Part shown: one piece after another, positions 1 through 7,630 of the stretch | How the letters are laid out: each line of letters opens with the position of its first letter | Position numbering within the stretch: position 1 is the first letter of the stretch | From: Acidobacteriota bacterium | GTDB lineage: Bacteria; Acidobacteriota; Terriglobia; UBA7540 | Length of the DNA: 16,234 bases | Direction of reading: 5' to 3' | Assembly: GCA_021827245.1 (NCBI GenBank) | Contig: JAKAWN010000122.1 | Span: forward strand, 1 to 16,234 | Notes under the pieces: generated by a model | The model's input: the letters and a program-made list of their open reading frames with translations, nothing else | Database searches by the model: none | Told to the model about the DNA's origin: nothing | Program-made: the position numbers and the translations under genes

Positions 1-155
1 TCATCGAAGCCGGCTGCAAAACCGTGATCGCTTCCCGCCTCAAACGCTCGGGGATGTTCTGGACCCTGCTCGGCGCCAACGCCATCCTGGCCCTGCGCTG
101 CTGTCATCTCAACGGCCGCTTCCAGGACTACTGGGAGGGCCGCCGCGCAGCCTGA
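1..155 (+). CDS. ISKra4-type transposase, C-terminal fragment
   Basis: The reading frame is open from the left edge (first full codon at 3) and stops at TGA 153-155, leaving about 50 residues. They contain IEAGCKTVIASRLKRSGMFW followed by GANAILALRCC and a tract ending FQDYWEGRR. From memory this matches the end of ISKra4-family transposases, where a conserved Cys-Lys stretch and an SGM.W...GAN.IL.LR motif close the protein. Such enzymes mobilise their insertion sequence by a DDE reaction, but the catalytic residues lie outside the window. The gene is cut by the window edge, so whether the element is intact cannot be judged. The family call is moderately secure; that it is a transposase is more secure. 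Confidence 0.72.
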   Translation, partial: IEAGCKTVIASRLKRSGMFWTLLGANAILALRCCHLNGRFQDYWEGRRAA

Positions 156-180
156 CTCTCACTTCTATGTCGCGCACCCC
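1..180 (+). mobile_element. Right end of an ISKra4-like insertion sequence (boundary tentative)
   Basis: After the transposase stop comes a short non-coding tail ending in TATGTCGCGCACCCC near 166-180, which resembles the C-rich terminal inverted repeats of this family. The left end and target-site duplication are outside the window, so the boundary is a guess. From 181 to 285 I see no gene or clear structure before the tail of the MFS gene. Confidence 0.3.
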
Positions 181-285
181 CGGAAAGACAACGTACAAAA
201 GACGCTGTCCTTGGAGTACTGCCTACCTTTGGATCATGTCTCCAGTCTCACTTGTGGACATACGTCTTGCCCTGGTTCTTTGGAG

Positions 286-1581
286 CTACTGTACAGGCGT
301 CGAACGAGACGCCGGCGGTTTCAGTTCGCCGACGATGAACCAATAGGCGAGGAGGCCGGCGACGAGGACGATGGGCGCCAGAGCGAACCCCGGGGTGTAC
401 GAGCCGGTGCTGCTGATGAGGAGTCCGGTGACGAGGGGCGACAGCACGCCGCCGATATTGCCAATGAAATTGCCCATGCCCGTCCATATGCCGACTTCTT
501 CCGGCGGGGCGCACGACTGAAACACCACCAGGAGATTTGCTGAAGCCAGTCCGACCAGCGATGCTCCGGCCAGCAGTACCATCGACGTTGTCAGGCTGGC
601 AACGAGAGCTGCCGGAATCAGCAGAAGTCCGGTGCTGAAGCCCACAGTGATCACTCCCTTCCGCACACGAGTCTGGTTCCAGCCCAAGCGGGACAGGCGG
701 TCAGCCAGCCATCCTCCGGTGGGTTCGGCCACGGTCCAGACAAAGAAAGGAATTGAGGAAAGCATTCCAGCGCGCAGGATGGTGAGGTGGCGAACTTCCA
801 CCAGGTAGTCGGGCAGCCAGGTGACCAGCAGGTATCCGTAATAACCAAAGCAGAGAAAGCCGATACAGGCGCCGAGCAGATTGCGATTGAAGGTCAGCCG
901 CCTGGGCGTGGCCGGGGCCGGAGAAATCGGCTGCCGCTCGTGCCCGCCCTGGCCGAACCGCGATGGGAAAGCCATCAGCCACGGAATGACCCACGCCAGG
1001 GCCGTGAAGCCCACGATGAAAAACATGTTCCGCCAGCCGTGCCGGGAAACCAGCCATGCCACCAGCGGCGCTCCGACGGCCAATCCCGCGCGCGTGCCGC
1101 AGTCGAAGATCCCCGAAGGCAAGCCGCGCTCCTCAGGAGCAAACGATTCGCTGACAAACTTGACGCTGCCGGGGAGATAGATGGATTCTCCGATGCCGAG
1201 AAGAATGCGCAGAAGGATGAGCACGGCCAGGCTTCCGGCAATTCCGGTGAGGCCGCAGGCCAGCGACTACAGCGCAAAGCACCCGGCATAAAGCCAGCGC
1301 AGGCTGAAACGGTCAGCGAGCCATCCCATGGGGAGCTGCATCAGCGCATAGGACCAGAAGAAAGCTGAAAGGAGCATTCCTTGTGCCGCTGGAGCAAGAC
1401 GCAGTTCACCGGAGATCTCCGGCAAGGCCACGGAGAGCGTGGCCCGGTCAAGGTAATTGATCAGCGAGGCGACAAAAAGCAGGATGACAAGAAACCAGCG
1501 CCGCCGGCTGGAGATGGCTGTGGCTCGCCAGGCATTCTCATTAGTGGCGCGGGGGCTTGGATTCGCATTGTGCGTCGACAT
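286..1581 (-). pseudogene. MFS transporter (ACS family) interrupted by an in-frame TAG
   Basis: Both halves lie in one frame. The ATG at 1581-1579 opens a 104-residue N-terminal part with the MFS signature (INYLDRATLSVALP, then GWLADRFSLRWLYAGCFAL), stopped by TAG at 1269-1267. The frame then continues without a shift through SLACGLTGIAGSLA into the remaining helices, ending at TAG 288-286. The joined product would be about 431 codons with 12 helices, the normal family length. Relatives usually have Trp in the ..ALWSLA.. position, so TGG to TAG by one G-to-A change is the simplest explanation. The family (hexuronate, glucarate and related organic anion symporters) imports small organic acids across the inner membrane; the substrate is unknown. 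A GTG at 1224 could restart a C-terminal fragment, but that would lack helices 1 to 3. A sequencing error is possible. Confidence 0.82.
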
Positions 1582-1607
1582 AGCGTTGACGGGACAGACC
1601 TCGCAAA

Positions 1608-1637
1608 AATATCACAGGTTGTGACGACGGTTCGCAA
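1608..1637 (-). promoter_or_regulatory. Candidate promoter of the MFS gene
   Basis: On the minus strand TTGCGA (1637-1632) and GATATT (1613-1608) are 18 bases apart. A TG lies one base before the -10, giving an extended -10. The predicted start of transcription is about 20 bases before the ATG at 1581. Confidence 0.4.
1612..1624. promoter_or_regulatory. Perfect inverted repeat TCACA-N3-TGTGA, possible operator
   Basis: TCACAGGTTGTGA lies in the spacer between the -35 and -10 of the candidate MFS promoter, where a bound repressor would block transcription. It is also about 35 bases upstream of the outer-membrane gene promoter, so it could serve both divergent genes. No regulator is encoded nearby. 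Confidence 0.3.
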
Positions 1638-1655
1638 CAATCTTGGCCGGGATTC

Positions 1656-1683
1656 TCTGACCCGTAACGAAATGCGCTATACT
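1656..1683 (+). promoter_or_regulatory. Candidate promoter of the outer-membrane protein gene
   Basis: TATACT at 1678-1683 is a good -10 box. The -35 is weak: TCTGAC (1656-1661) at 16 bases, or CTGACC (1657-1662) at 15. Transcription would start near 1690, which leaves almost no leader for the ATG at 1697 and favours the ATG at 1724. Confidence 0.4.
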
Positions 1684-1723
1684 CTTTAATTCATTTATGG
1701 GGCATCAAAACAAGAATCCTTTC

Positions 1724-2497
1724 ATGCAAACGGCGCGAATGTGCGCTGTGCTTGCCATTGTTCTGGTTGTGGCGCCTCTGGCGGCTTTCGCGCAGACGGA
1801 CGAGATCCAGGTCTACGACGCTTCGATTGCGCCACAGGGTACCTACAATGTGACTATACACAGCAACTATACGCCTATCGGGCGAAAGACTCCCGCGTTC
1901 CCGGGCGGCATCATTCCCAATCAATCGGTCAATGGCGGAGTGGAGTGGGCCTATGGTGTCAGGCCATGGTTCGAACAGGGCCTCTATTTGCCCATCTTTA
2001 CGGCTTATTCAAAGAATCGCGGCGGGTCGATCGACGGCTTCAAGATCCGCGAGCTTTTTGTGCGCCCCCACGCCGATGAACACAAGTACTTCTACGGCAT
2101 CAACTTCGAGTTCAGCGTCAATTACTCGTACTGGGAGTCGCATACGATCTCGTCCGAAGTGCGGGGCATTGTCGGCACGCACTTGCACAAATGGGATCTC
2201 ATTTACAACCCGATTTTTGATACGGATTACACGGGCGGGATCAAGGGCCTGGAGTTTGTTCCTGCGGGGCGGATCGCCTACAACCTGAATAAACACTGGG
2301 CCGTGGCCGCCGAACAGTACTCCGATTACGGACCACTTCGTGGCTTTTACGCCACCAACAAACAATTCCATGAGGTCTGGGCTGTGATGGACCACTACAC
2401 CAAGCTTGTGGATATCGAAACAGGCGTGGGCGTCGGCGTTACGGCCGGGGCGGACAAATTGACATTCAAGCTGATGTTCACACGAAACTACCTATAA
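1724..2497 (+). CDS. Secreted outer-membrane beta-barrel protein, conserved, function unknown
   Basis: The product is 257 residues from the ATG at 1724; an in-frame ATG at 1697 would add nine. A clean signal peptide fits the later start: MQTAR, a hydrophobic run to about residue 21, and cleavage after AFA (23/24). The mature part alternates aromatic and polar residues in strand-length segments (YNVTIHSNYTP, WAYGVRPWFEQGLYLP, FYGINFEFSVNYSY, GRIAYNLNKHWAVAAEQYSDYG). It ends FKLMFTRNYL, with the hydrophobic last residue expected of an outer-membrane barrel inserted by the Bam machinery. I recognise the general family (EIQVYDA near the mature start, PGGI, HLHKWDLIYNPIFDT) as a conserved uncharacterised protein of Gram-negative bacteria, but know no function. 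It diverges from the broken MFS gene and has its own candidate promoter. A porin or solute-channel role is possible but unsupported. Confidence 0.75.
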   Translation: MQTARMCAVLAIVLVVAPLAAFAQTDEIQVYDASIAPQGTYNVTIHSNYTPIGRKTPAFPGGIIPNQSVNGGVEWAYGVRPWFEQGLYLPIFTAYSKNRGGSIDGFKIRELFVRPHADEHKYFYGINFEFSVNYSYWESHTISSEVRGIVGTHLHKWDLIYNPIFDTDYTGGIKGLEFVPAGRIAYNLNKHWAVAAEQYSDYGPLRGFYATNKQFHEVWAVMDHYTKLVDIETGVGVGVTAGADKLTFKLMFTRNYL

Positions 2498-2641
2498 TCG
2501 AACAAACGCCTCGTCAGGCCTTTTCTGCGCGGGCCGTTGCGAACGCCATAGCAGATTTCACTTCCATTATTCCCATGGTATAAGGTTCTTCTTCCCGGCC
2601 CAGATATGAGGAAGGCCTGAAAGAAAGCAAACCTGCAACAG

Positions 2642-3340
2642 ATGCCTGCAGCTTCCATCCCGCCGGTCGCTCGAATGGTGCACCACTGCTGCGACCTGCT
2701 GCATGAGCGGCTGGATTGCGACCGGAAGGTGTCGGGGCTGGTGGTCGGATGCGGAAACGGCAACGAGGTTGTTTACATGCGGCGCACATTTCTCTACAAG
2801 CATCTGGTGGGCGTAGACGTTGAACAGACGTTTTCGCCCGAGGCGCGCGCGGAACAGTGCGTCGTTCGAGGAGACGCCCTGCGCCTGCCGTTTGCTGGCG
2901 ACACTTTTGACTTTGCCGCGGCATTTCATTCGCTGGAACACGTTGCCGATCCGCGGCGGGCGCTCGATGAAATCCATCGGGTCCTGCGGCCGGGCGCGTG
3001 GTTTTACATGGGAGTGCCGAACAGCCGCCGCCTGGTAGGTTATCTGGGATCGTTCGACGCTACTACCTGGCAAAAGATCATCTGGAATCTGGCGGATTGG
3101 TCTGCGCGCGCTCGCGGCAGATTCAGTAATGAATTAGGCGCCCACGCGGGTTTCGAGCGGCGTGAACTGGCTTCAATGCTTGAAGAACGCTTCAGTGATG
3201 TTCAGCTATTGACCGAAGAATTTCTCCGTTACAAATATGGCGAGTCCCTGCTGCGATTCGTGCTCCCAGTGTTGCTTGCTCCGTCGATCGCAGATTATTC
3301 GGCGTCTGCTCACTACGCGATCTGCCGGAAGCGCATCTGA
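2642..3340 (+). CDS. Class I SAM-dependent methyltransferase
   Basis: The product is 232 residues. Motif I is VVGCGNGNE (34-42), followed by an acidic residue ending strand 2 (VGVDVE, D59), GDALRLPF (77-84), the post-motif FDFAAAFHSLEHV (89-101) and LRPGAWFYMGVPN (115-127). This is the Methyltransf_11 Rossmann fold, which binds S-adenosylmethionine. The usual GxGxG of motif I reads GCGNG. The C-terminal third (ELGAHAGFERRELASMLEERF) is the typical small-molecule methyltransferase cap. Substrate cannot be read from sequence; lipid, quinone or glycan precursors are common for this family. A stop at 2618-2620 limits the start, and ATG 2642 has only a weak purine run before it. The sulfatase-fold gene follows 174 bases downstream on the same strand, so a shared role is possible but unproven. 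Confidence 0.85.
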   Translation: MPAASIPPVARMVHHCCDLLHERLDCDRKVSGLVVGCGNGNEVVYMRRTFLYKHLVGVDVEQTFSPEARAEQCVVRGDALRLPFAGDTFDFAAAFHSLEHVADPRRALDEIHRVLRPGAWFYMGVPNSRRLVGYLGSFDATTWQKIIWNLADWSARARGRFSNELGAHAGFERRELASMLEERFSDVQLLTEEFLRYKYGESLLRFVLPVLLAPSIADYSASAHYAICRKRI

Positions 3341-3514
3341 TGCTAATGATGGCGCCAGATTTGCCTGGTGGCCGAAAGCATTGGCGGATGGCGACACGGC
3401 ATAAACCATCCTGAACCCGCTGGAGAAATGTAAAATCGGTGTTAATTGTCTGGTTGGCTGAAAAACCTGTGTTCCAAAGCGTGCGACATAAATAGAATAG
3501 ATTCGGGGGAAAGT

Positions 3515-5614
3515 GTGAGAGATTCGGTGACAGGGGATTACCAGCGGAAAAGCCAGCGGGCTGAATTATTCGGGCGCTTCGTTATTTTGGGAGCGGCGAC
3601 CGGACTTCTGGTCGGCTTGTGGGAAGCAGGTGTGCTGTATTTTGTTCCATCGGTCAAGGAGTTCCTGGTTGTTGACTCGACATACGTGATCTGGTTCCTC
3701 GCCCCGCTGGTTGACATGCTCATTTTCGGATCCATCGGAGCGGTGCTTGGTCTGCTAGCAGGATTCGGAAAATCGCCGGGCCCTCGCCGTGGGCTGATTC
3801 TTGCGGCCCTTTTGATTGCTTGCGCCGGCGCGCATATCGGATGGTTCAACCACTTCGTACACACCCATTCGGTCAATTTCGACGTCTACAGCCGCATGAA
3901 GGATGTTCTCTTCCCACTGATTCGCTTCGCAATTGTGTTTGTCCTGGCTCTCCTGGTCGTTTTCCTGGGGCGCAACCGATTCAGCCGTTTTTTCCACACT
4001 GAAAAACACTGGCCTGTTCGCATGCTTGCAAAGGCGATTGCGATCCTTCTGACGGTGCTTGCGGCAGGTGTGGTCTACTACGCAGAAGCTCCAAGGCTGG
4101 GCGGCGCAAAGGTTTCCGCCAGCGGCGTTCAATCCCAGCAGCGGCCGAACATCATCCTGATCACAATGGATACCGTGCGTGCCGATCACCTTTCGGCTTA
4201 TGGGTATGATCGCGACACGACGCCCAATCTTGCCCGGCTCGCGGCCAAGGGCGTACTGTTTGAGAACGCCATTTCCGCCACTTCCTGGACCCTCCCGTCG
4301 CTATCGGCCATCTACACGGGCCTGCTTCCGCACCAGAGCGGTGCCAATGCCTTCAGACCGCTCGATCCCGGATGGAAAACCATTGAGAGCGTTCTGGGCC
4401 ATCACGGCTACGCTACGGCTGGATTCAACGGTAACTACTATTACGGAGAGTCAGGCTGGGGATTGGGAAGCGGGTTTGAAAGCTATGATGATGATCGGAC
4501 GACGCTGCTTTACAATCTGTCGCGAACGCTGGTGGGACGGGTCGTCGTGCAGCCCCTATATCAGAATCTGGATCGTTACGACGCTTTTTACCGCCGCGAT
4601 GCCGCAGACTTGGACGCCGATGTTTTCCGATGGTTACGGCACCGGCCTTCGGGCCCTTTCTACGTTTACATCAACTACTTCGATGCACATAGCCCTTATC
4701 TCCCTCCGGCGCCGTACGATCACCGGTTTGGCACGCTGCCGGAATCGGTTGTGCGCCGATGGAGTCCAAAGGGCGGATTCCATCCGAAGAAACCTCTGCC
4801 AACTGCGGACCGCCAGGCGCTGATCAATGGTTACGACAACAGTCTGTTCTACCTTGACTCGCAAATCGGCCGGCTGGTTCATTTTGTGGCATCTTCCCCG
4901 GCGGGGAAGAACACCATCTTCATCATTACGGCTGACCACGGCGAGTCCTTTGGCGGGCACGGAGTTTTTCAGCACGGCAACAATCTTCATTGGGGAGAGA
5001 TCCATGTTCCCCTTATTGTCTATGGCGCCGGCATTCCGGCCGGGAAACGAATTGCTCCGCCGGTTCCGGTCCGCAAGGTGTTCGCGACCGCCATCGACCT
5101 GGCGTTGGGGAACGAAGTTCCGTTGCACCAGTACAGCCTGGCACGATTCTGGGAGACGGATTCGCCGCAGGAAATCGCCCAGCCGGTGGTTTCGGAACTT
5201 AGCTCCAGCCTTTCGCAGCCGGGCTTGGGCGAGATCAGCCTGACTACCGCCAAGTGGCATTACATCCTGACAACGAAGGGCAGACAGTACCTTTACAACT
5301 GGGCGATGGACCCTGGAGAAAAAGACAACCTGAGTTCACTTGCGCAGGATCAGGCGACAGTGGAAAAATTAAACGCGCAACTGAGGGAGATTGAGGCCAA
5401 TTCCGCCGAGCCGTGGGTTGGAACAGAATACCTGTTTGCTCTCGGTGGGGGTGGCCTGTCGGCAGATACCACTGCGGCGCTCCTGAAAGACTCGAAAACA
5501 CCCATTCCGGAAATAGGCGCTGCACAGGCTTATTTCCGTCCCATTATCACCATGGAAGGCAACGGCCCCTCCCAGTCCGAAAAGGACCTCCTCAAGACAC
5601 TGCCTTATCAGTAG
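3515..5614 (+). CDS. Five-helix membrane protein with a periplasmic sulfatase-fold domain
   Basis: From GTG 3515 the product is 699 residues. GGGGGA at 3505-3510 is the best ribosome site. A TTG at 3446 would add 23 residues but has no ribosome site and sits just after a -10-like TAAAAT (3431-3436). Five hydrophobic segments occupy about 22-44, 57-83, 93-111, 132-152 and 170-190. The alkaline-phosphatase/sulfatase fold begins at PNIILITMDTVRADH (211-225), where D219 should bind metal, and has a second metal site at ADHGESFGGHG (473-483). At the nucleophile position, where true sulfatases have Cys or Ser in C/S-x-P-S-R, this protein reads T-L-P-S-L (T259). Formylglycine cannot form from Thr. 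LtaS, OpgB and EptA combine five helices, this fold and a Thr nucleophile, and transfer phospho-groups rather than cleave sulfate. The body of the sequence still looks like COG3119 sulfatases, so the activity (hydrolase or transferase) is open. The C-terminal 60 residues have no match I recognise. Confidence 0.85.
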   Translation: MRDSVTGDYQRKSQRAELFGRFVILGAATGLLVGLWEAGVLYFVPSVKEFLVVDSTYVIWFLAPLVDMLIFGSIGAVLGLLAGFGKSPGPRRGLILAALLIACAGAHIGWFNHFVHTHSVNFDVYSRMKDVLFPLIRFAIVFVLALLVVFLGRNRFSRFFHTEKHWPVRMLAKAIAILLTVLAAGVVYYAEAPRLGGAKVSASGVQSQQRPNIILITMDTVRADHLSAYGYDRDTTPNLARLAAKGVLFENAISATSWTLPSLSAIYTGLLPHQSGANAFRPLDPGWKTIESVLGHHGYATAGFNGNYYYGESGWGLGSGFESYDDDRTTLLYNLSRTLVGRVVVQPLYQNLDRYDAFYRRDAADLDADVFRWLRHRPSGPFYVYINYFDAHSPYLPPAPYDHRFGTLPESVVRRWSPKGGFHPKKPLPTADRQALINGYDNSLFYLDSQIGRLVHFVASSPAGKNTIFIITADHGESFGGHGVFQHGNNLHWGEIHVPLIVYGAGIPAGKRIAPPVPVRKVFATAIDLALGNEVPLHQYSLARFWETDSPQEIAQPVVSELSSSLSQPGLGEISLTTAKWHYILTTKGRQYLYNWAMDPGEKDNLSSLAQDQATVEKLNAQLREIEANSAEPWVGTEYLFALGGGGLSADTTAALLKDSKTPIPEIGAAQAYFRPIITMEGNGPSQSEKDLLKTLPYQ

Positions 5615-5648
5615 GCGCTTCGTTGGATGGCTGTTAGTCGTGGCCGAA

Positions 5649-6650
5649 TTAGCGGCTGGCGTTTCGGACGGACGTTTCCTGTGGAATCTTCAGGGTGCCG
5701 ACAAGGTCAGTAAGGTGCGTTCGTTTGCGCCGGCAGTACTCCCGAATTCCCTCGGCGACGCGCGGCGCCGTTTCCGGCGCGTAAAAGTTGGCGGTGCCGA
5801 TCTGAACGGCGCGGGCGCCTGCGATGATAAATTCCAGCGCATCCTCGGCCGTCGCGATTCCTCCGATGCCGATGATCGGAATCCTGACTGCGCGGAAGGT
5901 CTGGTAGACCATGCGCACGGCCAGCGGCTTGATGGCCGGGCCTGAAAGGCCTCCGGTGATGTTTGAAATGCGCGGTGTCCGGGTTTCAATGTCGATGGCC
6001 ATGCCGACAAAGGTATTGACCAGCGAGAGCGCATCGGCGCCGGCCGATTCCGCGGCACGCGCGAGTTCGGTGATGTCGGTGACATTGGGCGAGAGCTTCG
6101 CAATCAGCGGATAGCGGGCAGCCTTCTTGCTGGCTGCCACCACTTCTTCGGTCAGTCGAGGGTCGTTTCCGTAAACCATACCGCCGCAACGGGTGTTGGG
6201 GCAGGAAATGTTCAGTTCGTATCCGTGAATACCTTCGCCCTCGTTCAAAATCTCGATGGCACGGACGTAGTCCTCCGTCGAGTAGCCGAAAACATTCACG
6301 ATGCAGCGCGTCCGCAGGGTGCGAAGAAAGGGAAGCTTCTCTTTGAGGAATCTTTCTGCGCCGACGTTCTGGAGGCCGATGGCGTTCAGCATTCCTGCCT
6401 CGGTTTCATAAATGCGCGGCGACGGATTGCCCTCCATGGGATCGGCAGAGATACCTTTCACGCAAATCCCGCCGAGCTGGTTGAGATCGATCAGATGGGC
6501 GAATTCCTGCCCGTAGCCGAAGGTGCCGCTGGCCGTCAGAACCGGGTTTTCAAAACGAATCCCGGCAACTTCCGTATCGATCCGGGGAGAGAACTGCTCA
6601 CCACTGCCAGCTTCTGGCACGTTCTGGCTCTGTTTTGATTTGTCCGACAT
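5649..6650 (-). CDS. pyrD: Dihydroorotate dehydrogenase B, catalytic subunit
   Basis: This 333-residue FMN enzyme oxidises dihydroorotate to orotate in pyrimidine synthesis. It is a TIM barrel of class 1B. Visible motifs are [13 protein letters not shown] (35-47) at the FMN site, VKGI with K65, NAIGLQNVG (89-97), [13 protein letters not shown] (145-157) with the catalytic base C150, and the phosphate-binding IIGIGGI and [12 protein letters not shown] near the end. Length is slightly above the usual 300-315 because of a roughly 20-residue polar N-terminal tail ([18 protein letters not shown]). It starts 4 bases after the pyrK stop, so the pair is translationally linked, and class 1B enzymes need PyrK to pass electrons to NAD+. 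Its 3' end faces the sulfatase-fold gene across 34 bases with no clear terminator. Confidence 0.95.
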   Translation of the reverse strand: MSDKSKQSQNVPEAGSGEQFSPRIDTEVAGIRFENPVLTASGTFGYGQEFAHLIDLNQLGGICVKGISADPMEGNPSPRIYETEAGMLNAIGLQNVGAERFLKEKLPFLRTLRTRCIVNVFGYSTEDYVRAIEILNEGEGIHGYELNISCPNTRCGGMVYGNDPRLTEEVVAASKKAARYPLIAKLSPNVTDITELARAAESAGADALSLVNTFVGMAIDIETRTPRISNITGGLSGPAIKPLAVRMVYQTFRAVRIPIIGIGGIATAEDALEFIIAGARAVQIGTANFYAPETAPRVAEGIREYCRRKRTHLTDLVGTLKIPQETSVRNASR

Positions 6651-6654
6651 GCGC

Positions 6655-7521
6655 CTAAATCTTGGAGAATTCTCCCCGCTCCCAGATCACCTTTTCAGCG
6701 CGAAACACCGGTCCTTCGGTGCAGACTCGCTCGTACGCCGCGTGGCCGGTTCCTGCCACGCGAATCGAACATCCCAGGCACACGCCCAGGCCACATCCCA
6801 TGCGGTTTTCCATGGAAACCAGGCACGGCTGGCCGAACCGTTGCGTGAGATCGACCGTGGCGCGGAGCATCGCCCAGGGCCCGCACGTCATCAGCAGGAA
6901 TCTGCCCTTTGGATGGCTAACAAGATACTTTTCCAGCGGCCCGGTCACGAATCCGTGATAGCCCTTTGAGCCGTTTTCGGTGGCCAGGATTATTTCCTTG
7001 ACATGACTCTCGAAATCGCCGAAACCCACAAGGTCATCGCGCGTCCGGCCGCCGAAAAAAAGCCGCTGGCGAAGACCCGCTTTGTCAATCTGGCGCGCCG
7101 GGAGCAACAGCGCCGCGATGCCGATCCCACCCGCGACATGCAGGACTTCGTCTGCAGCCTGGGCCTCGGGCAGATATTCCTCTTCGAAGAAGCCATGGCC
7201 GAGCGGCGCCAGCAACTCCACTTGGTCTCCGGGCTTCAGTAGACCCATCAAACGCGTACCGCGGCCGACGACCTTATATAGGAGCCGAATGACTTCCGGC
7301 GATGCACCGTTTTCGTGTTGCCGACCTGTAATCTGGCGCGGGATGACATCGTAAATACTCATGGGGCGGCGCAGCAGGACGTCCGAATGGTCCAGCAGGC
7401 GCACCATGGCAAACTGTCCGGGCCGCGTGGCCTGGGCTTGCCTTGGAGAGTACAGGTCCAGAAGGAAATGGCCGCCCGTTAACGGCCGATTTTCAACAAC
7501 TGCCACAATGTCATTGTGCAT
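6655..7521 (-). CDS. pyrK: Dihydroorotate dehydrogenase B, electron transfer subunit
   Basis: This 288-residue ferredoxin-reductase-type subunit carries FAD and a [2Fe-2S] cluster and hands electrons from PyrD to NAD+. Residues below are counted from the upstream ATG (7530); subtract 3 for the start chosen here. RRPMSIYD (54-61) binds FAD, AGGIGIA (133-139) is the nucleotide-binding turn, and C246, C251, C254 and C270 ([11 protein letters not shown] ... YERVC) are the cluster ligands in the normal CX4CX2CX15C spacing. The ATG at 7521 is preceded at exactly 7 bases by TAGAAT, as in a leaderless transcript; ATG 7530 overlaps that box. The order pyrK-pyrD is usual. No other pyrimidine genes are in the window. 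Confidence 0.93.
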   Translation of the reverse strand: MHNDIVAVVENRPLTGGHFLLDLYSPRQAQATRPGQFAMVRLLDHSDVLLRRPMSIYDVIPRQITGRQHENGASPEVIRLLYKVVGRGTRLMGLLKPGDQVELLAPLGHGFFEEEYLPEAQAADEVLHVAGGIGIAALLLPARQIDKAGLRQRLFFGGRTRDDLVGFGDFESHVKEIILATENGSKGYHGFVTGPLEKYLVSHPKGRFLLMTCGPWAMLRATVDLTQRFGQPCLVSMENRMGCGLGVCLGCSIRVAGTGHAAYERVCTEGPVFRAEKVIWERGEFSKI

Positions 7522-7630
7522 CTTCCCCATTCTAGCAGAACCGGTGGCACCGTCCTATTTTGCATCATCTTGAAGGAGGCTTTTCTTTGCGACCGGATTT
7601 CAGGCTAGAATGCAGGGCAGGGAACCTTCC
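7522..7630. promoter_or_regulatory. Divergent promoter region between pyrK and the CNNM gene
   Basis: The nine-base word GCTAGAATG occurs on plus at 7604-7612 and, inverted, on minus at 7536-7528. Each copy contains a TAGAAT that could be a -10 box, one for each divergent gene. Matching -35 boxes are poor in both directions. If these are the promoters, both genes start translation at the second ATG (7521 and 7631). Confidence 0.35.

Noticed and set aside
1267..1269. TAG as a recoded (pyrrolysine or suppressor) codon
   Set aside because: All other genes here end normally, several with TAG (ftcD, pyrK, sulfatase gene), so general recoding is unlikely; simple nonsense mutation is preferred.
787..1368. 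193-codon plus-strand open frame across the MFS gene
   Set aside because: Antisense shadow of the transporter; it even spans the broken codon without any conserved content.
4179..4823. 214-codon plus-strand frame inside the sulfatase-fold gene
   Set aside because: It is frame +1 of the real gene and has no domain; the real frame holds all metal-binding motifs.
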